Positions 1-5,272 are shown, counted from the stretch's first letter. The stretch is DNA of 6,605 nt from an uncultured Rhodoluna sp. (GCA_937898095.1 CALDKR010000014.1:1-6605); one strand, 5' to 3'. Notes: generated by a model not told the origin, from the sequence alone. Made by a program: numbers and translations.

Positions 1-456
1 GCTGTAGACGTTCTCGTTTACGTAGTTGAAGTCCCAGCTCCACTGCTTTCCGATTACCTGAATCTTGACCGCAGGGTCGTTTGGCTCTTCAATTGCAGCA
101 AGATCGCGTGCGGTGAAAGCAAAGAAGCCGACAACCAAAATCAATGGGATGACGGTGAACAGAGTCTCAATCGGGTTGTTGTAGCGCATCTGTGGAGGCA
201 CGCTGTTGTCGCCCTTGCGCTTGCGGTAAACGATCAATGCCCAAGCGAGTAGTCCCCATGCGATAGCGCCGACGACCCAAAGCACGGTCCACGAGGTGGT
301 CCATAGGCCAGTGATGCGGTCGGTGTGGTTGGTGATGCCCGGAACACCAGGCAAAAGACCTCGATTTAGCTCTTCTTGGCTGCAGCCAGATAGAGCAAGA
401 ACAGTTAAGCCGGCGATAGGCAACGATGCCCATCTCAATAGATGCTTTGAACGCAC
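1..456 (-). CDS. ctaC: Cytochrome c oxidase subunit II, N-terminal part (runs off left edge)
   Basis: Subunit II of the aa3-type terminal oxidase takes electrons from cytochrome c (in actinobacteria from the bc1 complex) through its CuA centre and passes them to subunit I. The 152 codons present begin with a lipoprotein signal peptide: basic start MRSKH, hydrophobic stretch at residues 12-23, and lipobox LSGC with Cys25 as the lipidation site. Two membrane helices follow (about 55-76 and 98-114). The second contains NPIETLFTVIP, whose Glu97 matches the conserved glutamate at the K-channel entrance. Residues 135-145 (IGKQWSWDFNY) are the conserved aromatic motif used for electron entry. The CuA ligands lie beyond the edge. 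I chose GTG at 456-454 because GAAGG sits 7 nt upstream and the signal peptide then starts cleanly; ATG at 492-490 would add 12 residues and has no visible ribosome site. The gene lies downstream of erpA on the same strand. Confidence 0.95.
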   Translation of the reverse strand, partial: MRSKHLLRWASLPIAGLTVLALSGCSQEELNRGLLPGVPGITNHTDRITGLWTTSWTVLWVVGAIAWGLLAWALIVYRKRKGDNSVPPQMRYNNPIETLFTVIPLILVVGFFAFTARDLAAIEEPNDPAVKIQVIGKQWSWDFNYVNENVYS

Positions 457-463
457 AATCGAC

Positions 464-468
464 CCTTC
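464..468 (-). promoter_or_regulatory. Ribosome binding site deciding the GTG start of ctaC
   Basis: The minus strand reads GAAGGGTCGATTGTG, which puts GAAGG 7 nt before GTG at 456-454. No purine-rich site precedes the upstream ATG at 492-490, which directly follows an in-frame TAG two codons earlier. This supports GTG as the start. Confidence 0.6.
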
Positions 469-585
469 AGAAACTCGAATCGTAACCCTCATAGTCTATG
501 CCCGAGAGCAGTCGCAATTGCGTAAAAACGCGAGATTGTGAGGTGATTCAGCCCGAATATTCAGTCAAAAATCTGACCGAACTAG

Positions 586-602
586 AAAAATAAATTATTT
601 TT
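586..602. repeat. AT-only perfect palindrome at the end of erpA
   Basis: AAAAATAAATTATTTTT has two 8-base arms around a single central A and overlaps the erpA stop codon (603-601). It contains no G or C, so a hairpin would be weak and is unlikely to be an efficient intrinsic terminator alone. It could be a weak attenuator between erpA and ctaC, an AT-rich upstream element of a ctaC promoter, or chance in AT-rich intergenic DNA. The 457-600 gap between the two genes holds no other clear signal that I can see. Confidence 0.3.
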
Positions 603-942
603 AGCTAAATGAGTCGCCGCAGGCGCATGAGCCCTGGGCGTTTGGGTTGTCGATGGTGAAACCCTGCTTTTGGATGGTGTCTTCGAAATCGATTGATGCA
701 CCGTCTAGATAAGGAATGCTCATCTTGTCAACGACGACTTCAACGCCATCAAATTCTTTTACGGCATCGCCGTCAGAGAGCACTTCATCGAAGTAAAGCT
801 GATAAATCAGACCCGAGCAACCACCAGGCTGAACTGCGACTCGCAAGCGAAGGTCGTCTCGACCTTCAGCTGAGACAAGAGCTTTTACTTTTGACTGAGC
901 GGCTTCAGTTAGGTCAACACCGTGAGTAAGAGTCTCTGTCAT
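601..942 (-). CDS. erpA: A-type iron-sulfur cluster carrier/insertion protein (ErpA/IscA/HesB family)
   Basis: A-type carriers hold a nascent Fe-S cluster and hand it to apo-proteins in the cytosol. The 113-residue product has the full family signature: Cys42 in PGGCSG, and Cys106 and Cys108 in SCACGDSF near the C-terminus, the three cluster-ligating cysteines. The stretch around 47-52 (YQLYFD) and the VDKMSIPYLDGASIDF strand region also fit the family, and length is normal. ATG at 942-940 is preferred because AAGGA lies 6 nt upstream; an in-frame TTG nine codons earlier has no such site. The gene is transcribed toward ctaC, an order known in actinobacteria, and diverges from the DUF3043 gene. 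Family is certain. Whether it acts as ErpA proper or a general IscA/SufA carrier cannot be told from sequence; ErpA is the usual actinobacterial name. Confidence 0.95.
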   Translation of the reverse strand: MTETLTHGVDLTEAAQSKVKALVSAEGRDDLRLRVAVQPGGCSGLIYQLYFDEVLSDGDAVKEFDGVEVVVDKMSIPYLDGASIDFEDTIQKQGFTIDNPNAQGSCACGDSFS

Positions 943-948
943 TGCGAA

Positions 949-953
949 TCCTT
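949..953 (-). promoter_or_regulatory. Ribosome binding site of erpA
   Basis: The minus strand reads GAAAGGATTCGCAATG, with AAGGA 6 nt before ATG 942-940. It decides against the longer TTG-initiated reading that begins at 969. Confidence 0.7.
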
Positions 954-970
954 TCAAAGAGCTAATCAAA

Positions 971-976
971 ATAATA
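971..976 (-). promoter_or_regulatory. Candidate -10 element for erpA
   Basis: TATTAT on the minus strand differs from the consensus TATAAT at one position and lies about 28 nt before the erpA start codon, giving a short leader that would include the AAGGA site. The hexamer 17 nt upstream (TGGTTA) is a poor -35 match. It lies in the erpA/DUF3043 divergent gap (943-1067), where a promoter is expected. The assignment is tentative. Confidence 0.35.
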
Positions 977-1057
977 AGTCTTCAAAAGTCATATAACCAG
1001 CGTGAACTGGCAGTGATTCCCGGAGAGGTAATCTTGAGGTCAACACCTAATGTTCAT

Positions 1058-1062
1058 AAGGA
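1058..1062 (+). promoter_or_regulatory. Ribosome binding site deciding the start of the DUF3043 gene
   Basis: AAGGA lies 5 nt before ATG 1068. Three in-frame ATG codons (1050, 1062, 1068) are close together. The one at 1062 overlaps this site, and the one at 1050 has only a GAGGT 9 nt upstream, so 1068 is preferred. Confidence 0.55.
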
Positions 1063-1067
1063 TGCAA

Positions 1068-1613
1068 ATGTCAGAGAACTCTGAAAAGTCTCCAGTAGCC
1101 GGCAAGGGCCGTGCGACCCCATCTCGCAAAACCCAAGAAGCTGCTCGTATCACGCCAGTGGTAGGTAATAAAGACCCTGAGCAACGAAAAGCGGCTAAGG
1201 CAAAGCTCGCCGAAGAGCGCCGAGTGGCTCGCGAAGGAATGATGCGCGGAGAAGAGAAATACCTAAGCCCGCGTGATAAAGGGCCGCAAAAGCGTCTAGC
1301 TCGCGATTTAGTTGACTCACGATTCACAGTTGGCGAGCTTGTCATGCCGGCACTGTTTGTAGTGATTCTTATTTCTGCCGTTGATGACTTCACGGTTCAG
1401 TTGGTAGCGCTTGTTTCTATGTGGGTGCTTTTCTTGGCCATCGCTGTTGATGCAACCTTGATCGCCCGCAAGGTGAACAAAGAACTAACCGCCAAATTTG
1501 GTGCTGCAAAGGTTGATCGCGGGGTGCGCTGGTATGCAGCATCTCGATCAATCCAGATGCGAGCACTAAGAATTCCAAAGCCTCAGGTGAAGCGCGGATC
1601 AAAGCAAAAGTAG
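1068..1613 (+). CDS. DUF3043 family membrane protein of unknown function
   Basis: The 181-residue product fits the actinobacterial DUF3043 family, for which I know no established function. It has three parts. Residues 1-85 are hydrophilic and very rich in Lys, Arg and Glu, including TPSRKTQEA at 18-26, a charged KAAKAKLAEERRVARE segment at 41-56, and the family-typical EEKYLSPRDKGP at 62-73. Two membrane helices follow at about 89-104 and 110-133, joined by a very short turn (AVDD), so both ends should face the cytoplasm. The basic tail includes RGVRWYAASRSIQMRALRIPKPQV (151-174), also typical of the family. There is no signal peptide and no catalytic motif that I recognise. It diverges from erpA-ctaC, so it may share their regulatory region, and ends just before a strong terminator. 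The start could instead be the ATG at 1050 (six residues longer). Confidence 0.85.
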   Translation: MSENSEKSPVAGKGRATPSRKTQEAARITPVVGNKDPEQRKAAKAKLAEERRVAREGMMRGEEKYLSPRDKGPQKRLARDLVDSRFTVGELVMPALFVVILISAVDDFTVQLVALVSMWVLFLAIAVDATLIARKVNKELTAKFGAAKVDRGVRWYAASRSIQMRALRIPKPQVKRGSKQK

Positions 1614-1621
1614 CCTTCGCT

Positions 1622-1657
1622 AAACAAAACCCCCAGCTAGTGCTGGGGGTTTTGTTT
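1622..1657. terminator. Bidirectional intrinsic terminator between the DUF3043 gene and pyrD
   Basis: A perfect 16-bp stem (AAACAAAACCCCCAGC at 1622-1637 pairing with 1642-1657) encloses the 4-nt loop TAGT. The five C:G pairs plus A- and T-rich flanks give a proper U-tract on either strand. It starts 9 nt after the DUF3043 stop and its far arm touches the pyrD stop codon (1659-1657), so one hairpin can end both convergent transcripts. Confidence 0.9.
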
Positions 1658-2685
1658 TAACGCGAAAGCTTGATTAGGTCAGTTTTTATTTTTCTGGCCC
1701 AGAATGGGCCTTCATAAATGAATCCGGAATAGCCCTGGATCAAAGTAGCGCCGAGGTCGAGGCGCTGCTTTACCTCTGAGGCAGTCTCGACTCCCCCGAC
1801 TGAGATGATTACTGGTTCTTGCCCCAATGTCGACCTCAATAGCTTCAGCACTTCGAGTGACCGAGCCTTCAGAGGCGCGCCTGATAGGCCACCGGCGCCA
1901 ATTTTTGCTATTTTTTCAGCCGATGTCTTTAGATTTTCTCGTCCGATAGTCGTATTGGTGGCGATAACTCCGGCAAGTTTCAACTCAAGACTCAACTTTG
2001 CAACCTCAACAATGTCTTCGTCTGCTAGATCAGGTGCGATCTTGACCAATACTGGCTTGCCGAGCGATTCGTCAATCACGGCTTCAAGAACTGGCCTCAG
2101 CGCCTCAACAGACTGCAAAGACCTGAGACCTGGGGTGTTTGGCGAAGAAACGTTTACTGCAAGATAGTCGGCATATTCGGCCAGAATTCGAGCGCTGTAT
2201 CGATAGTCTTCGGCTGCCTCTTCGACTGGAGTGATTTTGCTTTTGCCGATATTGACACCGATGATTGGCAATTTGCCAGCGCGTTTAGCTCGCAGAATTT
2301 GAAGCCGCGAGGCAACCGCGTCTGCGCCTTGATTGTTGAAACCCATTCGGTTAATTAGGGCACGATCGGCAATTAGGCGAAACAATCTCGGCTTGTCGTT
2401 GCCCGGCTGCGCGTGACGAGTTACTGTGCCAATTTCGACGTGACTAAAGCTCAGATCTCCGAGTGGCTGCACGGCAACAGCGTTTTTATCAAATCCGGCA
2501 GCGACGCCAAACGGTGAGTCGAAGTGCAGTCCCATCGCCTGTACGGCGATTGATCCAGGTGACTTAACCTTTGCAAGCTTGGTCAAGCCGAGGGCCCCCG
2601 CAGCACGAATTACCGTCATTCCGATGTGATGAGCTAGCTCGGCATCGATAGGCCTAAAAAACAAATTGAAAAGCAGTTTGTACAT
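1657..2685 (-). CDS. pyrD: Dihydroorotate dehydrogenase (quinone), class 2
   Basis: PyrD oxidises dihydroorotate to orotate, the fourth step of pyrimidine synthesis, and passes electrons through FMN to membrane quinone. The 342 residues match class 2 in length and layout. An N-terminal pair of amphipathic helices (about 2-38, YKLLFNLFFRPIDAELAHH) should dock to the membrane. Then come GFDKN at 64-68, NRMGFNN at 112-118, and the active-site loop NVSSPNTPGLRSL at 178-190 with Ser181 as the expected catalytic base, the serine that marks class 2 (class 1 uses Cys). FMN and phosphate contacts appear as VKIAP (214-218), NTT (244-246), GGLSG (265-269), SVGGV (295-299) and YSGFIYEGP (319-327). All key residues are present. 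The ATG overlaps the nrdR stop as TAATG and has no clear Shine-Dalgarno of its own, so translation is probably coupled to nrdR. It is the last gene of the hisD-nrdR-pyrD run. Confidence 0.96.
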   Translation of the reverse strand: MYKLLFNLFFRPIDAELAHHIGMTVIRAAGALGLTKLAKVKSPGSIAVQAMGLHFDSPFGVAAGFDKNAVAVQPLGDLSFSHVEIGTVTRHAQPGNDKPRLFRLIADRALINRMGFNNQGADAVASRLQILRAKRAGKLPIIGVNIGKSKITPVEEAAEDYRYSARILAEYADYLAVNVSSPNTPGLRSLQSVEALRPVLEAVIDESLGKPVLVKIAPDLADEDIVEVAKLSLELKLAGVIATNTTIGRENLKTSAEKIAKIGAGGLSGAPLKARSLEVLKLLRSTLGQEPVIISVGGVETASEVKQRLDLGATLIQGYSGFIYEGPFWARKIKTDLIKLSR

Positions 2686-3146
2686 TATTTTGCAGAATTT
2701 TCGTGACTGGCTTTGAGCTTCTTGATTGCGGCTTCAAAGTCTTCGAGAGTCTCCCAGCCCTGATAAACACTGGCAAATCGCATGTATGCAACCTCATCTA
2801 GGTTTCGAAGCGGCTCAAGAATTGCTAAACCAATTTCATGGGCTTCAATTTGTGCGGCGCCCGTAGCGCGAACAGTTTCTTCAACCGTTTGTGCCAGCAA
2901 GGCCAAGTCAGACTCGGTCACCGGTCGACCTTGGCAAGCCTTTCGCACACCGCTGATGATTTTGCTGCGGCTGAATGGCTCTGAGACGCCAGAGCGCTTC
3001 ATTACAGTGAGCGATGCCGTTTCAGTTGTGCTAAATCGCATGTTGCACTCTGGGCACTGTCTGCGGCGACGAATCGATGCGCCGTCATCGGCAGTTCGCG
3101 AGTCTGTTACACGTGAGTCTGGGTGTCGACAAAATGGGCAATGCAA
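2685..3146 (-). CDS. nrdR: Transcriptional repressor NrdR (ribonucleotide reductase regulator)
   Basis: NrdR senses ATP/dATP and represses ribonucleotide reductase (nrd) genes by binding paired NrdR boxes. The 153-residue product has the usual length and both domains. A zinc ribbon has Cys3, Cys6, Cys31 and Cys34 (CPFC and CPEC), with the basic SIRRRRQCPEC region at 24-34 used for DNA contact. An ATP-cone domain follows at roughly 46-138, with VMKRSG at 48-53 at its start and AYMRFASVYQGW at 119-130 at its end. The start is TTG at 3146-3144: it places CPFC at residues 3-6 as in the family and has AGGAG 6 nt upstream inside the end of hisD. No gap separates it from the hisD stop, and its stop overlaps the pyrD start by one base. 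I saw no NrdR box in the window, so its targets are presumably elsewhere. Confidence 0.97.
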   Translation of the reverse strand: MHCPFCRHPDSRVTDSRTADDGASIRRRRQCPECNMRFSTTETASLTVMKRSGVSEPFSRSKIISGVRKACQGRPVTESDLALLAQTVEETVRATGAAQIEAHEIGLAILEPLRNLDEVAYMRFASVYQGWETLEDFEAAIKKLKASHENSAK

Positions 3147-4499
3147 TTAAGACTCCTCTGAGGGCTTTTGAGCTAAATCAGTTGTGAATCGAACCGCCAC
3201 AGCTTCGCCGTGAGCCGGCAGCCCCTCAGCTGCCGCAAATCGTTCAACTTTTGCAGAAATTTCAGCCAGGCCAGTTTTGCTGTAATCAATCACCTGTTGT
3301 GCGCGAAGGAATGTGTGCACACCAAGCCCAGAACCAAATTTCGCTTGCTGACCGGTTGGCAGCACGTGATTTGAGCCCGCCATATAGTCACCTAAGCTCA
3401 CAGGTGAATAAGACCCTAGAAAAATTGCGCCAGCGTTCGAAATTGCCGCAAGCACTGCATTTGGATTTACGGTTTGAATTTCTAGGTGCTCGGTTGCATA
3501 GTCGTTAGCGACCCCAACGGCTTGACCGATTGAATCAACCAACACGATTGCTGATTGCTGTCCGCTCAAGGCTGTCATGACGCGCTTTGAGTGTGCAGTG
3601 CTCTCGGCAACACGCGCAACGATTGCTTGCACTTTTTGCGCCAAATCGACAGAGTCGGTGACCAACACCGATGCAGCGGCTTCATCGTGCTCTGCTTGGC
3701 TAACTAAGTCAAAAGCGATGAATTCAGCGTTGGCAGATTCGTCGGCAATCACCATGATTTCCGTGGTGCCTGCCTCAGAATCGATTCCAATTACGCCACG
3801 CAACGCGCGCTTTGCAGCTGCGACATAGATGTTTCCTGGGCCACAAACCAGATTGACTGGATCAAACTCGATTTGCGGCAAACCGTATGCAAAAGCCGCG
3901 ATAGCAGCCGGACCGCCGACACAGAGCACTTCATCTACACCCAGCAGCGCCGCGGTTGCTAAGACAGTCGGGTGCGGGCGACCGTTGAAGTCTTTTTGGG
4001 CAGGAGTTGCGATAACCAAGCGACCGACACCGGCTGCTTGCGCTGGCACAACGTTCATAATCACACTCGACGGATAAACCGCCTTGCCGCCAGGAACATA
4101 CAAGCCAACTGAATCGACTGCCCGCCAACGCTGAATCACCTTTGCGCCCTGATTAAATTCAACTTCGATGGTTTCTGGCAGATTCGCCTCAGACACAGCT
4201 CGAACGCGAGCAATTGATTCTTCGATGCTCACGCGCAGTTCTGCGTCAAGGCCGCCAAGCGCGGCTGCGAGCTCTTCAGGGCTGACTTTTAGAGGCTGTG
4301 GGTCAACGCCATCAAACTTGAGGGCAACATCAACAACAGCTTCGGTTCCCCGGTTTTTTACGTCAAGCAACAGGGGTTGAATTTGTTCGATTGCTTTCGA
4401 AATGTCGACGGCCGCACGAGGCAAAGCGTTGTTTAATTCAATGCTGCTAAGGCTTTTTCCGCGAAGATCAAGAACCCTAATGGTGTCACCATTTGCCAT
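3147..4499 (-). CDS. hisD: Histidinol dehydrogenase
   Basis: HisD carries out the last two steps of histidine synthesis, oxidising L-histidinol to histidine with two NAD+ in a zinc-dependent cytosolic dimer. From ATG 4499-4497 the product has 450 residues, close to the usual 430-450. The signature GLYVPGGKAVYPSSV is at 132-146 and CGPGNIYV at 219-226. The zinc ligands are all recognisable: Gln268 and His271 in VSQAEHDEAA, Asp371 in SLGDYMAGSNHVLPT, and His430 in GLPAHGEAV. The catalytic Glu337-His338 pair lies in NDYATEHLEI. These correspond to E. coli Q259, H262, D360, H419 and E326/H327. AGAAAGG lies 9 nt before the ATG; longer in-frame readings back to 4643 lack family character and cross the promoter region. 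It heads the hisD-nrdR-pyrD run; the hisC-hisB genes that follow hisD in many actinobacteria are not here. Confidence 0.97.
   Translation of the reverse strand: MANGDTIRVLDLRGKSLSSIELNNALPRAAVDISKAIEQIQPLLLDVKNRGTEAVVDVALKFDGVDPQPLKVSPEELAAALGGLDAELRVSIEESIARVRAVSEANLPETIEVEFNQGAKVIQRWRAVDSVGLYVPGGKAVYPSSVIMNVVPAQAAGVGRLVIATPAQKDFNGRPHPTVLATAALLGVDEVLCVGGPAAIAAFAYGLPQIEFDPVNLVCGPGNIYVAAAKRALRGVIGIDSEAGTTEIMVIADESANAEFIAFDLVSQAEHDEAAASVLVTDSVDLAQKVQAIVARVAESTAHSKRVMTALSGQQSAIVLVDSIGQAVGVANDYATEHLEIQTVNPNAVLAAISNAGAIFLGSYSPVSLGDYMAGSNHVLPTGQQAKFGSGLGVHTFLRAQQVIDYSKTGLAEISAKVERFAAAEGLPAHGEAVAVRFTTDLAQKPSEES
3153..3159 (-). promoter_or_regulatory. Strong ribosome binding site supporting the TTG start of nrdR
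   Basis: AGAGGAG on the minus strand, within the last codons of hisD, ends 6 nt before TTG 3146-3144 (AGAGGAGTCTTAATTG). The strong site may offset the weak TTG start and keep NrdR production tied to, but lower than, HisD translation; the second part is inference. Confidence 0.75.
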
Positions 4500-4508
4500 T
4501 GAATTAAG

Positions 4509-4515
4509 CCTTTCT
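4509..4515 (-). promoter_or_regulatory. Ribosome binding site deciding the start of hisD
   Basis: AGAAAGG on the minus strand lies 9 nt before ATG 4499-4497. The protein then begins MANGDTIRVLDLRG, a normal HisD N-terminus. The 48-codon in-frame extension upstream begins at a non-ATG codon and has no family similarity. Confidence 0.6.
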
Positions 4516-4605
4516 ATTGCCCTCAAGTTTAGATTGTGAAGCGACCAAGCCAGCCCAGGCGCACGGACGACCAAAAATGCATAGATTGGTCCAAAATTCA
4601 CGGGC

Positions 4606-4650
4606 GGATTCTGGTGCAAATATCGGGATGGATTCTGGCGCAACTATTGG
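4606..4650. repeat. Two-copy 24-bp direct repeat in the hisD / flavin reductase divergent region
   Basis: Copy 1 (4606-4626) and copy 2 (4630-4650) share GGATTCTGG, one variable base, GCAA, one variable base, TAT, one variable base, GG. That is 18 of 21 positions identical with a repeat period of 24 bp. They lie between two divergent genes, about 43-87 bp before the flavin reductase start, where tandem activator or repressor sites are often found. They are also 107-150 bp upstream of hisD. A role as paired regulator sites is inference; a small tandem duplication without function is the alternative. Confidence 0.6.
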
Positions 4651-4659
4651 TTGTTGTTA

Positions 4660-4674
4660 TCAAGGTAGCCTTGA
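4660..4674. promoter_or_regulatory. Candidate operator: perfect 6-bp inverted repeat upstream of the flavin reductase gene
   Basis: TCAAGGTAGCCTTGA has perfect arms TCAAGG and CCTTGA around TAG. It is centred about 26 bp before the ATG at 4693, where a repressor would block transcription start or early elongation. Arms and spacer fit a dimeric regulator site, but no regulator gene is in the window. It lacks a T-run, so it is not a terminator. Confidence 0.4.
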
Positions 4675-4683
4675 CTTGAAGTT

Positions 4684-4687
4684 AGGA
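4684..4687 (+). promoter_or_regulatory. Ribosome binding site of the flavin reductase gene
   Basis: AGGA lies 5 nt before ATG 4693 (TTAGGAAATCTATG). The spacing is good and supports this start codon. Confidence 0.6.
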
Positions 4688-4692
4688 AATCT

Positions 4693-5202
4693 ATGTTCGA
4701 CTATCGCCATGAAACTGATCCACTATTGGCACTCAAGGAATCATTTAGCCGTCACGCCTCAGGCGTATCGGTCATCACGATGGTAGACAAAGACGGTAAG
4801 CCGGCTGGCCTAACCGCAACCTCGATGACCTCACTTGGTGCTACTCCCCCGCTCGCTAGTTTTAACGTAGCTAGCGGTTCAAGCAGTTGGCCAGTTTTGT
4901 GCGGTGCGGAATATGTCGCGATTCACACTTTGGGCGAAGCAAACATCGCGCTCGCAAAGAAAATGTCTAGCGACCACACGCTTAGATTTTTAGATGACGA
5001 CTGGGCTTCTGGCCCTCACGGAGTGCCTATTTTCAAGGCGGCGACTTCAGTTCTGATTGCCAAGATTCGCCAGATTATTCCAATCGAGAACAATGCCGTT
5101 GTGGTTGTCGATATTGCCGAGGGCTTGGTTGGCAAAGAGCAGGCAGGGCTGCTGTACTACAAGAGAAACTACGTAGCCGCCGGCGCACCTATTGAGCACT
5201 AA
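4693..5202 (+). CDS. Flavin reductase-like, FMN-binding split-barrel protein
   Basis: The 169-residue cytosolic protein has the fold signature of the flavin reductase domain (HpaC/NtaB/PheA2-like), members of which reduce FMN or FAD with NAD(P)H, often for a two-component monooxygenase. Visible motifs: HASGVSVITM at 21-30, matching the family's TGVxVVT strand; GLTATSMTSLGATPPLASFNV at 39-59, matching the flavin-binding G-x-TA/S-x-S-x-S...PPL pattern; SSSWPVL at 63-69; and the C-terminal LLYYKRNYV at 153-161, matching the usual LxYYxGxY. The GDH motif near residue 132, linked with NAD(P)H binding in many members, is replaced by IENNAVVVV (131-139), so activity may differ; it could be a flavin- or cofactor-binding relative. 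No partner oxygenase is nearby. It is transcribed alone, away from hisD and toward dnaE. No signal peptide or membrane segment is seen. Substrate is unknown. Confidence 0.88.
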   Translation: MFDYRHETDPLLALKESFSRHASGVSVITMVDKDGKPAGLTATSMTSLGATPPLASFNVASGSSSWPVLCGAEYVAIHTLGEANIALAKKMSSDHTLRFLDDDWASGPHGVPIFKAATSVLIAKIRQIIPIENNAVVVVDIAEGLVGKEQAGLLYYKRNYVAAGAPIEH

Positions 5203-5204
5203 AT

Positions 5205-5272
5205 ATTTCGCGAACGAGATTTCATCGCTGACCAGCTAACCAGCCTCACGATTTAGCAAACTATCGCGAAAT
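5205..5272. repeat. Spaced 9-bp inverted repeat between the flavin reductase gene and dnaE
   Basis: ATTTCGCGA (5205-5213) pairs perfectly with TCGCGAAAT (5264-5272) across a 50-nt gap. The right arm lies partly inside the 3' end of dnaE. The genes converge here with only 58 bp between stop codons, and I see no classical G+C stem with a T-run. This long-loop pairing is the only candidate structure for ending either transcript. TCGCGA is itself palindromic, which lowers the information in the match. Confidence 0.25.

Noticed and set aside
167..433. Minus-strand 88-codon frame and overlapping plus-strand 81-codon frame at the left end
   Set aside because: Both are shadows of ctaC, whose signal peptide, helices and W-x-W motif are clear in its own frame.
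943..969. Nine-residue N-terminal extension of ErpA from TTG
   Set aside because: AAGGA lies 6 nt before the internal ATG at 942, inside the proposed extension, so the shorter form is favoured.
3147..4499. Long plus-strand frames opposite hisD (for example 3577-3828, 3829-4077 and 4168-4380)
   Set aside because: They are antisense shadows of hisD with low-complexity Ala/Ser/Thr-rich products and no ribosome sites or family features.
4500..4643. 48-codon N-terminal extension of HisD
   Set aside because: It starts at a non-ATG codon, crosses the region expected to hold the hisD promoter, and shows no HisD similarity; ATG 4499 has a good ribosome site.
4517..4786. Plus-strand reading frame of 89 codons containing a repeated DSGA-N/T-IG peptide
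   Set aside because: It overlaps the start of the flavin reductase gene in another frame and the divergent regulatory region, has no ribosome site of note, and its peptide repeat is simply the translated 24-bp DNA repeat.
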